Origin: Zygnema cylindricum | Taxonomy: Eukaryota > Streptophyta > Zygnematophyceae > Zygnematales > Zygnemataceae | Assembly: GCA_037447655.1 (NCBI GenBank) | Contig: JBBHKE010000900.1 | Span: 196,172 to 232,707, forward strand | Reading direction: 5' to 3' | Length of the DNA stretch: 36,536 nucleotides | Part shown: positions 8,756 through 19,413 of the stretch, in pieces | How the letters are laid out: each line of letters opens with the position of its first letter | How positions within the stretch are numbered: the stretch's first letter is position 1 | Position numbers and translations under genes: made by a program | Notes under the pieces: generated by a model | Told to the model about the DNA's origin: nothing | Seen by the model: the letters and a program-made list of their open reading frames with translations, nothing else | Database searches by the model: none

Positions 8756-9578
8756 TAAGTTTGAATTTTGTACGAAATAGTACGGGATAAAATTTACATG
8801 TACGGAATATTATGGATACAAAATCATTAACGATTTTCGCAATTTTTTCAAATCGTTCTTTCCGATTTCTAAGTATAATTCGCGCGTTTGAATCGTGCGT
8901 AAAATGCGGTTTGACCAACTACGGAACGTCCTAAAGATGAAGATTGATAGCCTATTCCCACCGGAGCATTTGATTTTCCAAAAACTCATCGGAAAACGTA
9001 CACGCTTCGACGTCATCAAACATAGGCGCGAAAACAAACCTGCAGTATTGAATGTTCGAAGGACGACGACGGTGGTTCAAAGTCCTGCAGTGTTTTCGCG
9101 AGTACAATGAACTAGTCGTACGGATGTTGTTTTGGCTACGTCAGCTTTTCGGTGAAATACGCTACTTTACCCCGACTTCAATATCCGACAATATTTTGAG
9201 GAAGCTCGTTTGTACGGTTTTAATAGAAAGCCGTACATTATTCCAACGTTCGTCTGTTGCGGAAGTGATTTTTTTTCCGGTGGAAAAGGCCAAGAACATA
9301 GTTGTCCTATTCGTACGGATTTGGACTTTTTTCCAAAAACTACGTAGTATTCGCGAATTTTATATATTTCGTAAAATTCGCTTAAATTTCGCTGTACGGA
9401 AAAATGTACAGAATTTAAAAAAAAAAGACGTTGCACCAATTGCGCGGCCGAAGTTTGAATTTGTTTAGAAAAGACCTCTCTGAACAAGAATTTGCCATTG
9501 AAGATGCAATAGAAGCGGCCAGTAAAGGTACCATTGCAACCGCCTTCGAAGCTTTCGCGGACCTCACCATAGGCATCC

Positions 9579-11681
9579 ATGCCAAGAACTCGCGGAATAG
9601 AGTGGGAGCATGTTAAGGCTCCAGACGGGGGGGTACTTGGAAACAACCGAATATGTATTTGTATCTACTGCAACTTCGAATACAATGGTTAAGCAACAAG
9701 GATTAGAAACCACCTTCTTGGGAATGTGAAGAGTGGAGGAATTAGAGCTTGTCATTTATGTCCGGACGAGGTGAAAGAGGAGTTTACTATATCGGAAACT
9801 GAGAGAACTTCTCATGGCTCTCAGAAACGTGTCATATCTGATTTGGATGATCTCACCGAGTGTCTTGGTGTATCTAGCCAGAGTATTAAGGTGCAAGGTG
9901 TTCAAACAAAAATAACGAAATTATTTCATAGGCATAACAAGAAAGAGGTAGATGTGGCATGGGCTAAGGCTTTCTTTGCCAACGGCTTGCCGTTCCGACT
10001 ATTAGATGACCCATATTTTAAGGCAGTAGTGAAGAAGACCGGGGAGATAGGGGGTTCTTACAAGTTACCTCACCGAAATGCCATGAGAACTCGTCTCTTG
10101 GCAAAGACAAAGGCAACAGTAAAACAAGACTTGGGGAGCTACATGGAGACGTTAGAAGCCACTGGTGCCTCGATCACATCAGATGGATTGATAACAGTTG
10201 ATGACACGCCTCTCATTAACATTCTAGCTGTCACCCCCAAGGGTGACTTGTTTCTCACGGCGGGAGACACTAGTGGGCAAATTAAGGATGTTGGTTACGT
10301 TTGTAAGGTGTTAGATAAGGGAGTTATTTAGGTAGGGGTCGAGAATGTGGTGCAAGTTGTGACAGATTATGTCCCTGTGAACAAGGCTGCATCCTCGCTG
10401 CTCGTGAGTAAATACCCTTCGATCACCTGGACGCCATGCGCTGCCCACGTATTGGACTTACTGTTGGAGGACTGGGGCAAGTTACCATTTATTTTAACAC
10501 CTGTCCGAGAGGCAAAAGAGGTGCTAAAATTTATTACCAATCATAACATGAGTTCTGCCATGTTCAACAAAATCTCTGCCTTTCGACTATTGAAACCTGG
10601 AGAGACAAGGTTTGCGAGAAATTTCATCATGCTCCAAAGAATTTTACAGGTGAAGGACTGCATGGAGTGCTTAATGTTTGATGACAGTTACAAGCAGTGG
10701 ATGGGTAAGGCTGCATACAAATTTCATCATGCTCCAAAGATTTTTACAGGTGAAGGACTGCATGGAGTGCTTAATGTTTGATGACAGTTACAAGCAGTGG
10801 ATGGGTAAGGCTGCATACAAGATCGAGGGGCTAAAGATTAAATGTCACATTTTGAGCCAAACGTTTTGGAAAAGAGTGACGGAGGCTGTGGCAATTTCAG
10901 AGCCGGTGGTGCGGCTAATGAGGGAGTGTGACAAAGGGGCCCCGAACGTGGAAAGGTTTATTATGGTTTTTATACCGTTGGTCAGTTTTTGCAGAAGTTA
11001 TCCATCGATGGAGGTGAAAGAAATTATGAAGCCCTACAGGTATTGGAAGAACTGAGGACATCGTTCATGGGCAGATGGGAGATGGCCCGTACTCCCATGT
11101 ATGCCGGCAGCTTTGTACTCGATCCCAAGTACCAAAGTGCTACGTATGGGCAGAATAAAAATGTGATAATAATGGAAGGCTTTGAGACAATGCTTGAAAA
11201 AATGTTACCAAACGTGGAGGAGCGGATAGAGGCCCGCATTGAGCTGTCTAAATATAAAGATTTCGAGGGTGTTTTTGGAAGGGATGTAACGAAAGCTTGT
11301 GCTACGAAGATGCCAAGGTGGAAATGGTGGAAGGAGTTTGGAGGTGTCACCCCTATCTTGCAAAAGGTAGCAATTAGAATCCTCTCCCAATGCTCAGTTG
11401 CCAGCGCATGTGAGAGGAATTGGTCAACCTATAACGATATTCACTCTAAGAAAAGAAACAGGCTCACAGTTAATAGGGCCAAAGATCTGGTATGGGTCTT
11501 TAGCACAGCTAATAGGGCCAAAGATCTAGTATGGGTCTTTAGCAATCTTAGATTGTTACAGAAGACCAAGGATATTAGTTATGAAGAGGCCATGGTAGCA
11601 TGGGAGGAAGAGGAAGGGGAGGTAGGGGAAGAAGGGGAGGAGGTTTTTCTAGATGACATGTTTGACCTAGATTTGGAGTAA
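9579..11681 (+). pseudogene. hAT-family transposase (BED, DUF659-like, hAT dimerisation), broken copy A
   Basis: ATG at 9579 opens MPRTRGIEWEHVKAP, the start of a plant-type BED zinc finger with CIYC and a later His in RNHLLG. A central DUF659-like RNase-H region follows (SDG near 10180, CAAH near 10440), then a C-terminal dimerisation region with SVASACERNWST and IHSKKRNRL, ending in an acidic tail and TAA at 11679-11681. In hAT enzymes the acidic residues and the CxxH and ER-W motifs form the catalytic core. Damage: in-frame TAA at 9690-9692; SDGW changed to SDGL; in-frame TAG at 10329-10331; a 100-bp tandem duplication at 10621-10820 that shifts frame, compensated by a one-base loss near 10955; and a 39-bp in-frame duplication near 11471-11548. 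An upstream overlapping frame (9431-9616) is described under findings. Confidence 0.85.
10621..10820 (+). repeat. 100-bp tandem duplication inside hAT copy A
   Basis: ATTTCATCATGCTCCAAAGA begins at 10621 and at 10721, and the two 100-base units are almost identical. Copy B has only one equivalent of this unit. One hundred is not a multiple of three, so the duplication shifts the transposase frame. Confidence 0.95.
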
Positions 11682-11994
11682 AGAGATTTCTAATAAGGAG
11701 AGATAAAGGAGAGATGTCTTGTCACTGCCTGCAACGAGATGAGATAATTTTAACGTGAAAACAAAACCATGTCATACAAATTAATGGAAAGATGATTTTT
11801 TTGTGCTTTAATGTGAACCTGTCATTTTTCATTGTTGGTATGGTGTAACATTCGCAAGTCATTAGAAAGATGGTTTTTATTTTCTTCCATGTGAACTTGA
11901 AGTTTTTCATTATTGACATTTTATAATAAGGCCATGTTGAATCAGCGACGATGCAGCCTGGTCGCTGGTCCCTATAGTAGTTCAGCGGTGATAC

Positions 11995-12030
11995 GGCTTC
12001 GTCGCTGGTTCAACAACCAGCGACGAAGCC
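11995..12030. repeat. Perfect hairpin, 16-bp stem and 4-base loop, in the hAT 3' part
   Basis: GGCTTCGTCGCTGGTT (11995-12010) is followed by CAAC and its exact reverse complement (12015-12030). The stem is built of the same GTCGCTGG motif that recurs about seven times at 11944-12092. Copy B lacks the hairpin through a deletion of roughly 80 bases. Confidence 0.9.
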
Positions 12031-12481
12031 AGCTTGGTCGCTTGTTCGGCAGCCTGGTTGCTGGTTCAGCGCCGTGGTTGCCGCGTCGCTGGTTTTTTCA
12101 CTTCACTATTTTTTTGCGCATGCCGTATCGAAAATTTGAAATGTGAAACTTTCAAAAATCAAAAAATGTACGGAAATGTACTGGTACATCGGTAAGTACG
12201 CATTTTATAACATTTTTTTCATCGTTAAATACGTATCGTGCGTAGTATTCGCGCGTTCGTTTCGTGCGTATTATGCGCACGGGACAACTATGGCCAAAAA
12301 TGAAAGGATCGTCGTTCGACAAATAGAAATAAAGTTTCGCACGTACAAAGGATTTTAAAAGTTTCATATTATTATCTAATTCGGAAAATCATCGGAATGG
12401 GAAATGCTCCGGTGGGAATAGGCTATGAAACATTTAGAGCTAAACATAACAAATTGTCGGTGTTTGTACTCATTTTTACAA

Positions 12482-13068
12482 TACACCTTGAATTGTTATT
12501 TGCCTTATGAACGTTATATCGACGCCCCCAATTTTTTAGGGTTTTACCTGAAATATAATTAATAACACTAAATTTATTTTACGTTAATTAAGGTTCTTGT
12601 GAATTAGCGTTAATTATTCTAATTTATGATTTTATTGAATAGTGTGGTGTACGTACGTGACACTCCGTACAAAATGGTACTTTGTTAAGTAAAAAAGTAA
12701 GAAACATGGATTAAAATAATCGCGAATGCACATAAAATTGCGCTCAGATTAAAAGGTACAATGATATCATACCTTTTTTAGTGTAAATATATTGATCGCG
12801 TATTAATTATACGAGAAAAAACCCGAATTAGAGTTATGAATAAATTAGAGTAAAAGAACGCGACAGTGTACGATCTGTCAGATTTTGTTCTTTTACCTAT
12901 TTTACCGTGAAAATCCCGATGGCAAATCCATTATACCCAAACCAGCGTTATGGATCAATTAGAGTAATTTTTTTTTTCAAAATCTTGAAAAATCCAAATA
13001 AGCGTTAATAACGCTAATTAATTTTTAACACTAATAATTTCTTAACGCTAATAACGATTCAAGGTGTA
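12482..13068. mobile_element. MITE of 587 bp with TA at both ends (Tc1/mariner-like)
   Basis: TA then CACCTTGAATTGTTATT opens the element and AATAACGATTCAAGGTG then TA closes it. The 17-bp inverted ends differ at one base. The interior is AT-rich with repeated GTTAAT and CTAATT words and has no transposase frame. A TA at each boundary fits insertion into a TA target. Related termini occur at 21148, 21621, 21919, 22145, 19453 and 33474. Confidence 0.7.
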
Positions 13069-14515
13069 GTAAGGCACAAAACGACAAAATATTGAAGGCC
13101 AATTAGCTTTTTGCAAAATGGACGATGGTAATCAATCTAAAATTTAGACGCGTGAAGCTTGTCAACTCATTCCTCTTTAGGCATCAACCTTTTAGAGCCA
13201 CTTTTAAAAAAAAACACCTTTTAATAGACATCGTTTTATTTCACAGTTCGCACAATGATCGATTGTATTTTTCATGTTCTCTACTTCCAAAAAAAAAATT
13301 GTTACAAATTGTGAATCTTGGCATTTGTCGCTTTCGGCCACACACCCTAAATCGGAGCATGAACAACAGCATTTTCCAACTTTCTGTTATTCAAATTTAC
13401 ACCTTTGCGTTTTGAAAACGTATCATACAAGAAAATGAACAACAAACTAATTTGCAAGTTAAAACAACATTGGTGGACAAAAAAAATTAATATAACTTGG
13501 ACCATGTATGGTATAATAGGTGATGAACTTTCAATAGAATAGTTACAAGAGCACGATTACTGAAGTCACTGGCCAACAATCAGAGCAATCGTACACAAAA
13601 TTGTAAATATTGTCACAGACCGTGCATTATTTTGTACGATGGCCTTGCTTTGTTCAATGCTCAAAATCTTGAAATTTTACAATTTTGAATAAAATTGCTT
13701 CAATTACTTACAAATAAAGCTATAAATTGCTTATTTACAATTGGCCTATATGGGCCTTGGAAAATAAAAGACAAAAGGGAAAAAACAAGTAAAGAACCGT
13801 AAGTTAAGCGAAACAACATAAAAATGAGACGTAGTGTACACAAAGTTCACATGCTGACATCAATTTGGTAAATCCACTAAAAATGGATATGATTTTTTGA
13901 TAACAAAGATGAAAACCAAAGCCATATGAGAAAAATCGTATCCAAGCAACTCTAAACGACTTCTTTAAGAGCATAACAAATATCCATGGGTCGTTGGAGG
14001 AGCAATTAACACCAGGTTAATTCCAACTGGAAAAAGCGAGAAAAGATTTGTCAGAGAAAAAGCTAAAGTTGGAGGCGAAGCATCAAGAAGCTTACCAGGT
14101 GGCAAAAAGTCAAAGTCCACGTATCCTAATAGCTCACGCGCACTTTTGAAAAAAAAGATACTTACACTGAAGTACACAGTGTCTCAAAACTAGTTTAAGA
14201 CTCAATTAGCATCCTCTAAATGCCCAAGGGAAAGACATTGAGGGCATTTCTCGAAGGTGGGTGATGATTGTGACAATACACGACAATGTCACCTAGAGTA
14301 TACTATTGAAAGTGTTAATTTTCTCTCTTAAAGCTTATGTCTAAATTCACATCCTTAAAATCCTAAACGCTACTATAGAAGTACATGTCCTTCATTGTAC
14401 TTTATAAATGCCGTTATGATCTTTGTAGTGGAATGTACAATACCTTGTTTAGTATGGAACGATACTTAGTGGAATGTACATACCTCTTGTAGTATAGACA
14501 TGACTCTCTTGTGGA
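13069..14515. other. No recognisable gene
   Basis: AT-rich sequence with short unsupported frames (96 codons at 13125-13415 on +, 70 codons at 14177-13965 on -). Just before the assembly gap a 41-base unit starting TAGTGGAATGTACA is present twice (14426 and 14467). Confidence 0.5.
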
Positions 14516-14525
14516 NNNNNNNNNN
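14516..14525. other. Assembly gap of 10 N
   Basis: Ten N bases separate the flanking AT-rich repeat from sequence leading into hAT copy B. The true gap length is unknown, and the left end of copy B may be affected. Confidence 1.
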
Positions 14526-14926
14526 GTCATTTGAGGAGAAAGTGGAGCAGGCCTGTATTTACCGTTCGAGATTAAGGAGGTGAGAAGTGTAAGGGTTCTT
14601 CCATCAAAGATTAGGAACAACGAACTGGTAACATAAGCTTCAACGTCATCTATGTATATGTATAAGCCAACAAAGGTTCATCGGGGGACAGACCTCGGAA
14701 TTGTACGAGGGTGAGATAAGGAGCTCAATATCCGTACCTACGAATACCACTCCAGGCACTTTCGCAGCTTACGCCAAGGTTACCTTGGAAATGAACGGCG
14801 AAGATAACGTAGAAGTTAATGGCCTCTCTGAACAGGAAGTTGTCATTGAAGATGCAATAGAAGCGGCAAGTAAAGGTTCCATTGGAACCGCATTCGACGC
14901 TTTCACGGACCTCACCATAAGCATCC

Positions 14927-17205
14927 ATGCCTATAACTCGAGGAATAGAGTGGGAGCATGTTAAGGCTCCAGACAGGGGGCTACTTGGAAACAACCGAAT
15001 ATGTATATGTATCTACTGCAACTTCGAATACAATGGTCAAGCAACAAGGATTAGAAACTACCTTCTTGGGAATGTGAAGAGTGGAGGAATTAGAGCTTGC
15101 CATTTATGTCCGGACGAGGTGAAAGAGGAGTTTACTGCATCGGAAACTAAGAGAACTTCTCATGGCTCTCAAAAACGTGTTATATCTGGTTTGGATGATC
15201 TCACCGAGTGTCTTGGTGGATCTAGCCAGAGCAGTAAGGTACAAGGTGTTCAAACAAAAATAACAAGATTATTTCAAAGGCATAACAAGAAAGAGGTAGA
15301 TGTAGAATGGGCCAAGGCTTTCTTTGCCAACAGCTTGCCGTTCCGACTATTAGATGACCCCTATTTCAAGGCAGCAGTGAAAAAGACCGGCAAGTTACCT
15401 CATCGGAATGCCATGAGACCTCGTCTCTTGGCAAAGACAAAGGCAACAGTAAAACAAGACTTGGCGAGCTACATGGAGACGTTAGAAGCCACCGGTGCCT
15501 CGATCACATCAGATGGATGGACAGCAGTTGATGACACGCCTCTCCTTAACATTCTAGCTATTACTTCCAAGGGTGACACGTTTCTCACGGCGGAAGACAC
15601 TAGTGGGCAAATTAAGGATGTTGATTACGTTTGTAAGGTGTTAGAGAAGGGAGTTCTTGCTGTAAGGGTTGAGAATGCGGTGCAAGTTGTGACATATTCT
15701 GCCCCTGTGAACAAGGTTGCAGCCTCGTTGCTCGTGAATAAATATCTTTCGATCACCTTGACGCCATGCGCTGGCCACGTATTGGACTTACTGTTGGAGG
15801 ATTGTGGCAAGTTGCTATTTATTTCCACACTTGTCCGAGAGGCAAAAGAGGTGTTGAAATTTATTACCAATCATAATATATGAGTGCTGTCATGTTCAAC
15901 AAAATCTCTGCACTTCGGATGTTGAAACCTAGAGAGACGAGGTTTGCGACAAATTTCGTCATGCTCTTAAGATTTCGGCTGTTGAAACCTGAAGAGACGA
16001 GGTTTGCGACAAATTTCGTCATGCTCCAAAGATTTTTACGTGTGAAGGACAGCTTGGAGTGCTTAATGTTTGATGACAGCTACAAGCAGTGGATGGGTAA
16101 GGCTACATACAAAATCGAGGGGCTAAAGAGTAAAGGTCACATTCTGAGCCCAATGTTTTGGACGAGAGTGACAAAGGCCGTGGCAGTTTCAGAGCTGGTG
16201 GTGGGGCTAATGAGGGAATGTTACAAAGGGGCCGCGAACGTGGGGAAGGTAAATTATGGTTTTCATACCGTTGGCCAATTTTTGCAAAAGTTATCCATCG
16301 ATGGAGGTGAAACAAATTATGAAGCCCTGTAGGTATTGGAAGAATTGAAGACATCCTTCATGGGCAGATGGGAGATGGCCCATAGTCCCATGTATGCCGC
16401 CGGCTTTGTACTCGATCCCGAGTACCAAGTGTTACATATGGGCATAATAAAAATGCGATAATAATGGAAGGCTTTGAGACAATGCTTGAAAAAATGTTAC
16501 CAAATGTGGAGGAGCGAAATTGGGAGATCAACCCAAACCCACTCCCTTCTCCCAGCCAGGGGGGAAGGGAGGGAAGAGAGGAAATTCTTTCTCACCGTCC
16601 CATGCCCTAATGCCTTTTTTCTGTCCGATTGTCTCCCCTTTGTGCATGCATGTATGAGGGAGAGATGTGGGCAGCAATGGGCATGATCATCATTATGGGA
16701 AGAATCCGCATTTGGGGGGTTATTTGCAAGACTCCAATGCACACAATTTCTGGCGGTGTGCCTTTCTCTTATGTTTCCCCGGCACGCTCGACAGAGGCCC
16801 GCATTGAGCTGTCTAAATATAGAGATTTCGAGGGTGTTTTTGGAAGGGATGTAACGAAAGCTTGTGCCAGGAAGATGCCAGGGTGGAAATGGTGGAAGGA
16901 GTTTGGAGGTGTCACCCCGATCTTGCAGAAGGTAGCAATTAGAATCCTCGCCCAATGCTCAGTTGCCAGCGCATGTGAGAGGAATTGGTCAACCTATGAC
17001 CATATTCACTCTAAGAAAAGAAACAGGCTCAGCTAATAGGGCCAAAGATCTAGTATGGGTCTTTAGCAATCTTAGATTGTTACAGAAGACCAGAGATATT
17101 AGTTATGAAGAGGCCATGGTAGCATGGGAGGAAGAGGAAGGGGAGGTAGGGGAAGAAGGGGAGGAGGTTTTTCTAGATGACATGTTTGACCTAGATTTGG
17201 AGTAA
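14927..17205 (+). pseudogene. hAT-family transposase, broken copy B
   Basis: ATG at 14927 (MPITRGIEWEHVKAP) begins 318 open codons covering the BED finger and most of the DUF659-like core. Unlike copy A this part has no stop, and SDGW (near 15515) and CAGH (near 15770) are intact. The BED His is replaced by Tyr (RNYLLG). Damage lies downstream: a two-base insertion giving TGA at 15881-15883; a 60-bp in-frame tandem duplication (about 15912-16031); TAG at 16330-16332; a one-base loss near 16430; a foreign 277-bp insertion at 16517-16793; and TAA after KKRNRLS near 17034. The dimerisation motif SVASACERNWST is present near 16960. The order and ends match copy A, so both derive from one source element. 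Confidence 0.85.
16517..16793. other. 277-bp insertion in hAT copy B, absent from copy A
   Basis: Copy A reads GGAGGAGCGGATAGAGGCCC without interruption. In copy B sequence from AAATTGGGAGATC to GGCACGCTCGAC is inserted after GGAGGAGCG, and the downstream side resumes at AGAGGCCC. The insert is GC-richer than its host and has a purine-rich tract at 16559-16582. I see no terminal inverted repeats, poly-A tail, clean target duplication or GT-AG ends, so its class is unknown. Confidence 0.8.
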
Positions 17206-17734
17206 AGAGATTTCCAATAAGGAGAGATAAAGGAGAGATGTCTTGTCACTGCCTGCAACGAGATGAGATAATTTTAATGTGAAACAAAACCATGTCATAC
17301 AAATTAATGGAAAGATGATTTTTTTGTGCTTTAATGTGAACCTGTCATTTTTCATTGTTGGTATGGTGTAACATTCGCAAGTCAATAAAAAGATGGTTTT
17401 TGTTTTCTTTCATGTGAACTTGAAGTTTTTCATTATTGACATTTTATAATAAGGCCATGTTGAATCAGCGACGATGCAGCCTGGTCGCTTGTTTGGCAGC
17501 CTGGTTGCTGATTCAGCGCCGTGGTTGCCGCGTCACTGGTTTTTTCACTTCACTATTTTTCTGCGTATGCCGTATCGAAAATTTGAAATGTGAAACTTTC
17601 AAAAATCAAAAAATGTACGGAAATGTACTGGTACATTGGTAGGTACGCATTTTATAACATTTTTTTCATCGTTAAATGCGTATCGTGCGTAGTATTCGCT
17701 CCTTCGTTTCGTGCGTATTATGCGCACGGGACAA

Positions 17735-17998
17735 CTATGGATGCGTGCTAGATTTTTCCTTTGATGTTTTGTTTACTGGGTTTTGCTTTTTTGGGTGTTT
17801 TTCGATTTCCGTCCATCCTTTCGTATTTTCACCGGTTTTGCCTTGATTTTCCTTTTTGTTTATTCCCTTGTCACGTGGTTTTTTCAGTTTTAGCAATGCT
17901 ACTTCCTTTGTTCCTATAGACTCAGATGGTCTACCATCACGCTTTTCAATAAAGTCGGCCCCATTTTTTTTTTTAGAACGGTTGTTTTTTTTCATCAC
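17735..17998 (-). other. Lys-rich 87-codon frame of uncertain status
   Basis: On - an ATG at 17998 opens 87 codons rich in Lys, Glu and Asn, with the motif ADFIEKRDGRPSESIGTKEV, ending exactly at the right boundary of hAT copy B. The composition is more protein-like than neighbouring noise, but no family is recognised. It could be a fragment of an older element or gene interrupted by the hAT insertion (inference). Confidence 0.25.
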
Positions 17999-18074
17999 TT
18001 AAATAAGTGATCTCTGTACACATCATCTGTTTTTTTTCATCACTTAAATAAGTGATCTCTGTACACATCATCTC
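17985..18074. repeat. 45-bp tandem duplication carrying an 18-bp palindrome
   Basis: The unit, a T run then CATCACTTAAATAAGTGATC and TCTGTACACATCATCT, occurs twice with a 45-base offset (CATCACTT at 17993 and 18038). Each unit contains ATCACTTA-AA-TAAGTGAT, an 8-bp stem with a two-base centre. Confidence 0.85.
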
Positions 18075-19026
18075 ATTTTCATTTGAAAACCGCCAAAGGG
18101 AAGAGTCTTACCTTTCCATTGCAGAATTCAGATTTAATGATCCGGCAAGTGTGCACACGAGTTTAAACTCCCAAACATTAACGCTAATAGCATAGACTGT
18201 TTACCATGTGTATCTTTGGTAAAATTGTTTTTATCACTTATCACACTCATGCAGAGTGGCGTGGTTTGCTCACAAGATTGATTATTGGGGATTCACACTC
18301 GACATAAGACCCTAGTGTAAATGGAACCAACTTGTCATTCATAGCATTCCTTCAACAAGAAGACACCATACTACAAAACTATGCACACATTGAAAAAGTT
18401 TCATACAAGCCACTTGAGTCACATAAGTGACACATGTCACACGAGTCACTAATGTCTCCACATTTTTTCATATGTACGACTGCAAATTATCAACAAGAAT
18501 ACAAATGGAATATAGTGAAGGAATTTGGGCAAATATGCACTGCTGGCCTTATGCCAATTTGCATTATTAAACCGACCTTCTATCTTCTGCACAACTATTG
18601 ATGTTGATAATTGCAATTGATATCAACAAACAAAATCTAAAACCTAATTTCCACTATGCCCATCCGAACATCGAAGCCATCAAACATGGGCGCTCACTGG
18701 CCAATACAGCGAGCTACACACAACAAAATTTGATTGAACAACTTCTCTGTAAAGAGAAGTATTCCTGGAATTTCTTCCCTGCCCAAAGACGCCCTCCGAT
18801 TATCTGGTTGTCTTGTAACTCTGTCAGAGAGGCAACAAAAGGATCAAATGTCAGCTAATTAGAACCCAAACGCGTTTACAGTAGGACACGGATTCAAATC
18901 AGGGCCAAATTCAAATCCGTCTTCATAAGACCATCTTTACTTCTAACTTATCACCCATTTCGGATATATTTGACTCAGTGATACTTTCTTCTTTCTTAAG
19001 TAAATTTTATCTATTTAAGCCTCGTA
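18075..19026. other. No recognisable gene
   Basis: Mixed-composition sequence. The longest frame, 86 codons at 18598-18858 on +, has no recognised motif. Bases 18405-18450 contain several GTCAC and GAGTCAC words, too irregular to call a repeat. Confidence 0.4.
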
Positions 19027-19238
19027 GGTCAAAACTCACCTTGACAATTGTTTTTTCTGTCCGATTTTTTTTCAAAATTTAGACATGACGTTTAATTCTC
19101 TATCGATCGATGTGCAACTCAACCCTGTAACTATTTTTTTTCATTTTTCGACCAATACAATATGGGTCTTAAGGGCATATTGTATGTTTTGCATACTATA
19201 GGCATATTGTATGGGCCCTACTTTCACCTACTTTTGAA
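19027..19238. repeat. 212-bp repeat, inverted copy at 32431-32641
   Basis: The segment contains TTTAGACATGACGTTTAATT, CTATCGATCGATGTGCAACT and a palindromic GCATATTGTATG stretch. The reverse complement of 32431-32641 matches it along its whole length with scattered differences, and similarity ends on both sides. No coding frame is evident. It may be a MITE family, or part of a larger inverted duplication, because the foldback-related segments are also inverted between the same two places. Confidence 0.8.
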
Positions 19239-19413
19239 GTTAATTTTGTCGGTGCTTAAAATCTGAAAGATATTCAATATCGAATCCTAGCTTGCGTGGC
19301 ACCAGTCAATTTAGAACACGTGGCTTACAAACTTTACGTGATGGAACATCGAACTCAATCGACCCGGTCTGTAGAGTTTGTCGTACAATTACAGAAACAT
19401 ATGATGGAACTTC

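Larger units (their letters stand above)
9475..12293 (+). mobile_element. hAT transposon copy A, region homologous to copy B
   Basis: From CCTCTCTGAACAAG at 9475 to GGGACAACTATGG at 12293 the sequence is closely similar to 14823-17740. Homology stops abruptly on both sides. Besides the transposase remains it has a 0.6-kb 3' part with many GTCGCTGG or CCAGCGAC motifs (11944-12092), which look like subterminal transposase-binding repeats (inference), and a GTGCGTATTATGCGCAC stretch near the end. Confidence 0.75.
8947..12426. mobile_element. Segment bounded by a perfect 25-bp inverted repeat around hAT copy A
   Basis: Bases 8947-8971 (starting ATAGCCTATTCCCACCGGAG) are the exact reverse complement of 12402-12426. 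Beyond the 25 bp a further GATTTTCC matches after an 11-base offset. The size (3.48 kb) and the transposase remains inside suit a hAT element, but I see no matching 8-bp target duplication: the flanks GAAGATTG and GAAACATT agree at only 4 of 8 positions. The inverted repeat is absent around copy B, so it may belong to an enclosing or recombinant element. Confidence 0.5.
14823..17740 (+). mobile_element. hAT transposon copy B, direct repeat of copy A
   Basis: Homologous to 9475-12293 from CCTCTCTGAACAGG to GGGACAACTATGG, in the same orientation about 5.4 kb downstream. It lacks the 25-bp inverted repeat found around copy A. Its 3' part has lost the hairpin and several GTCGCTGG motifs. The sequence beyond 17740 is unrelated to that after 12293. 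Confidence 0.75.

Noticed and set aside
11024-11390. - strand frames over the hAT transposase remains
   Set aside because: They are antisense shadows of the dimerisation region.
18405-18450. GTCAC/GAGTCAC cluster considered as a short direct-repeat array or CRISPR-like unit
   Set aside because: Spacing is irregular, units are very short, and a CRISPR array is not expected in this eukaryotic context.
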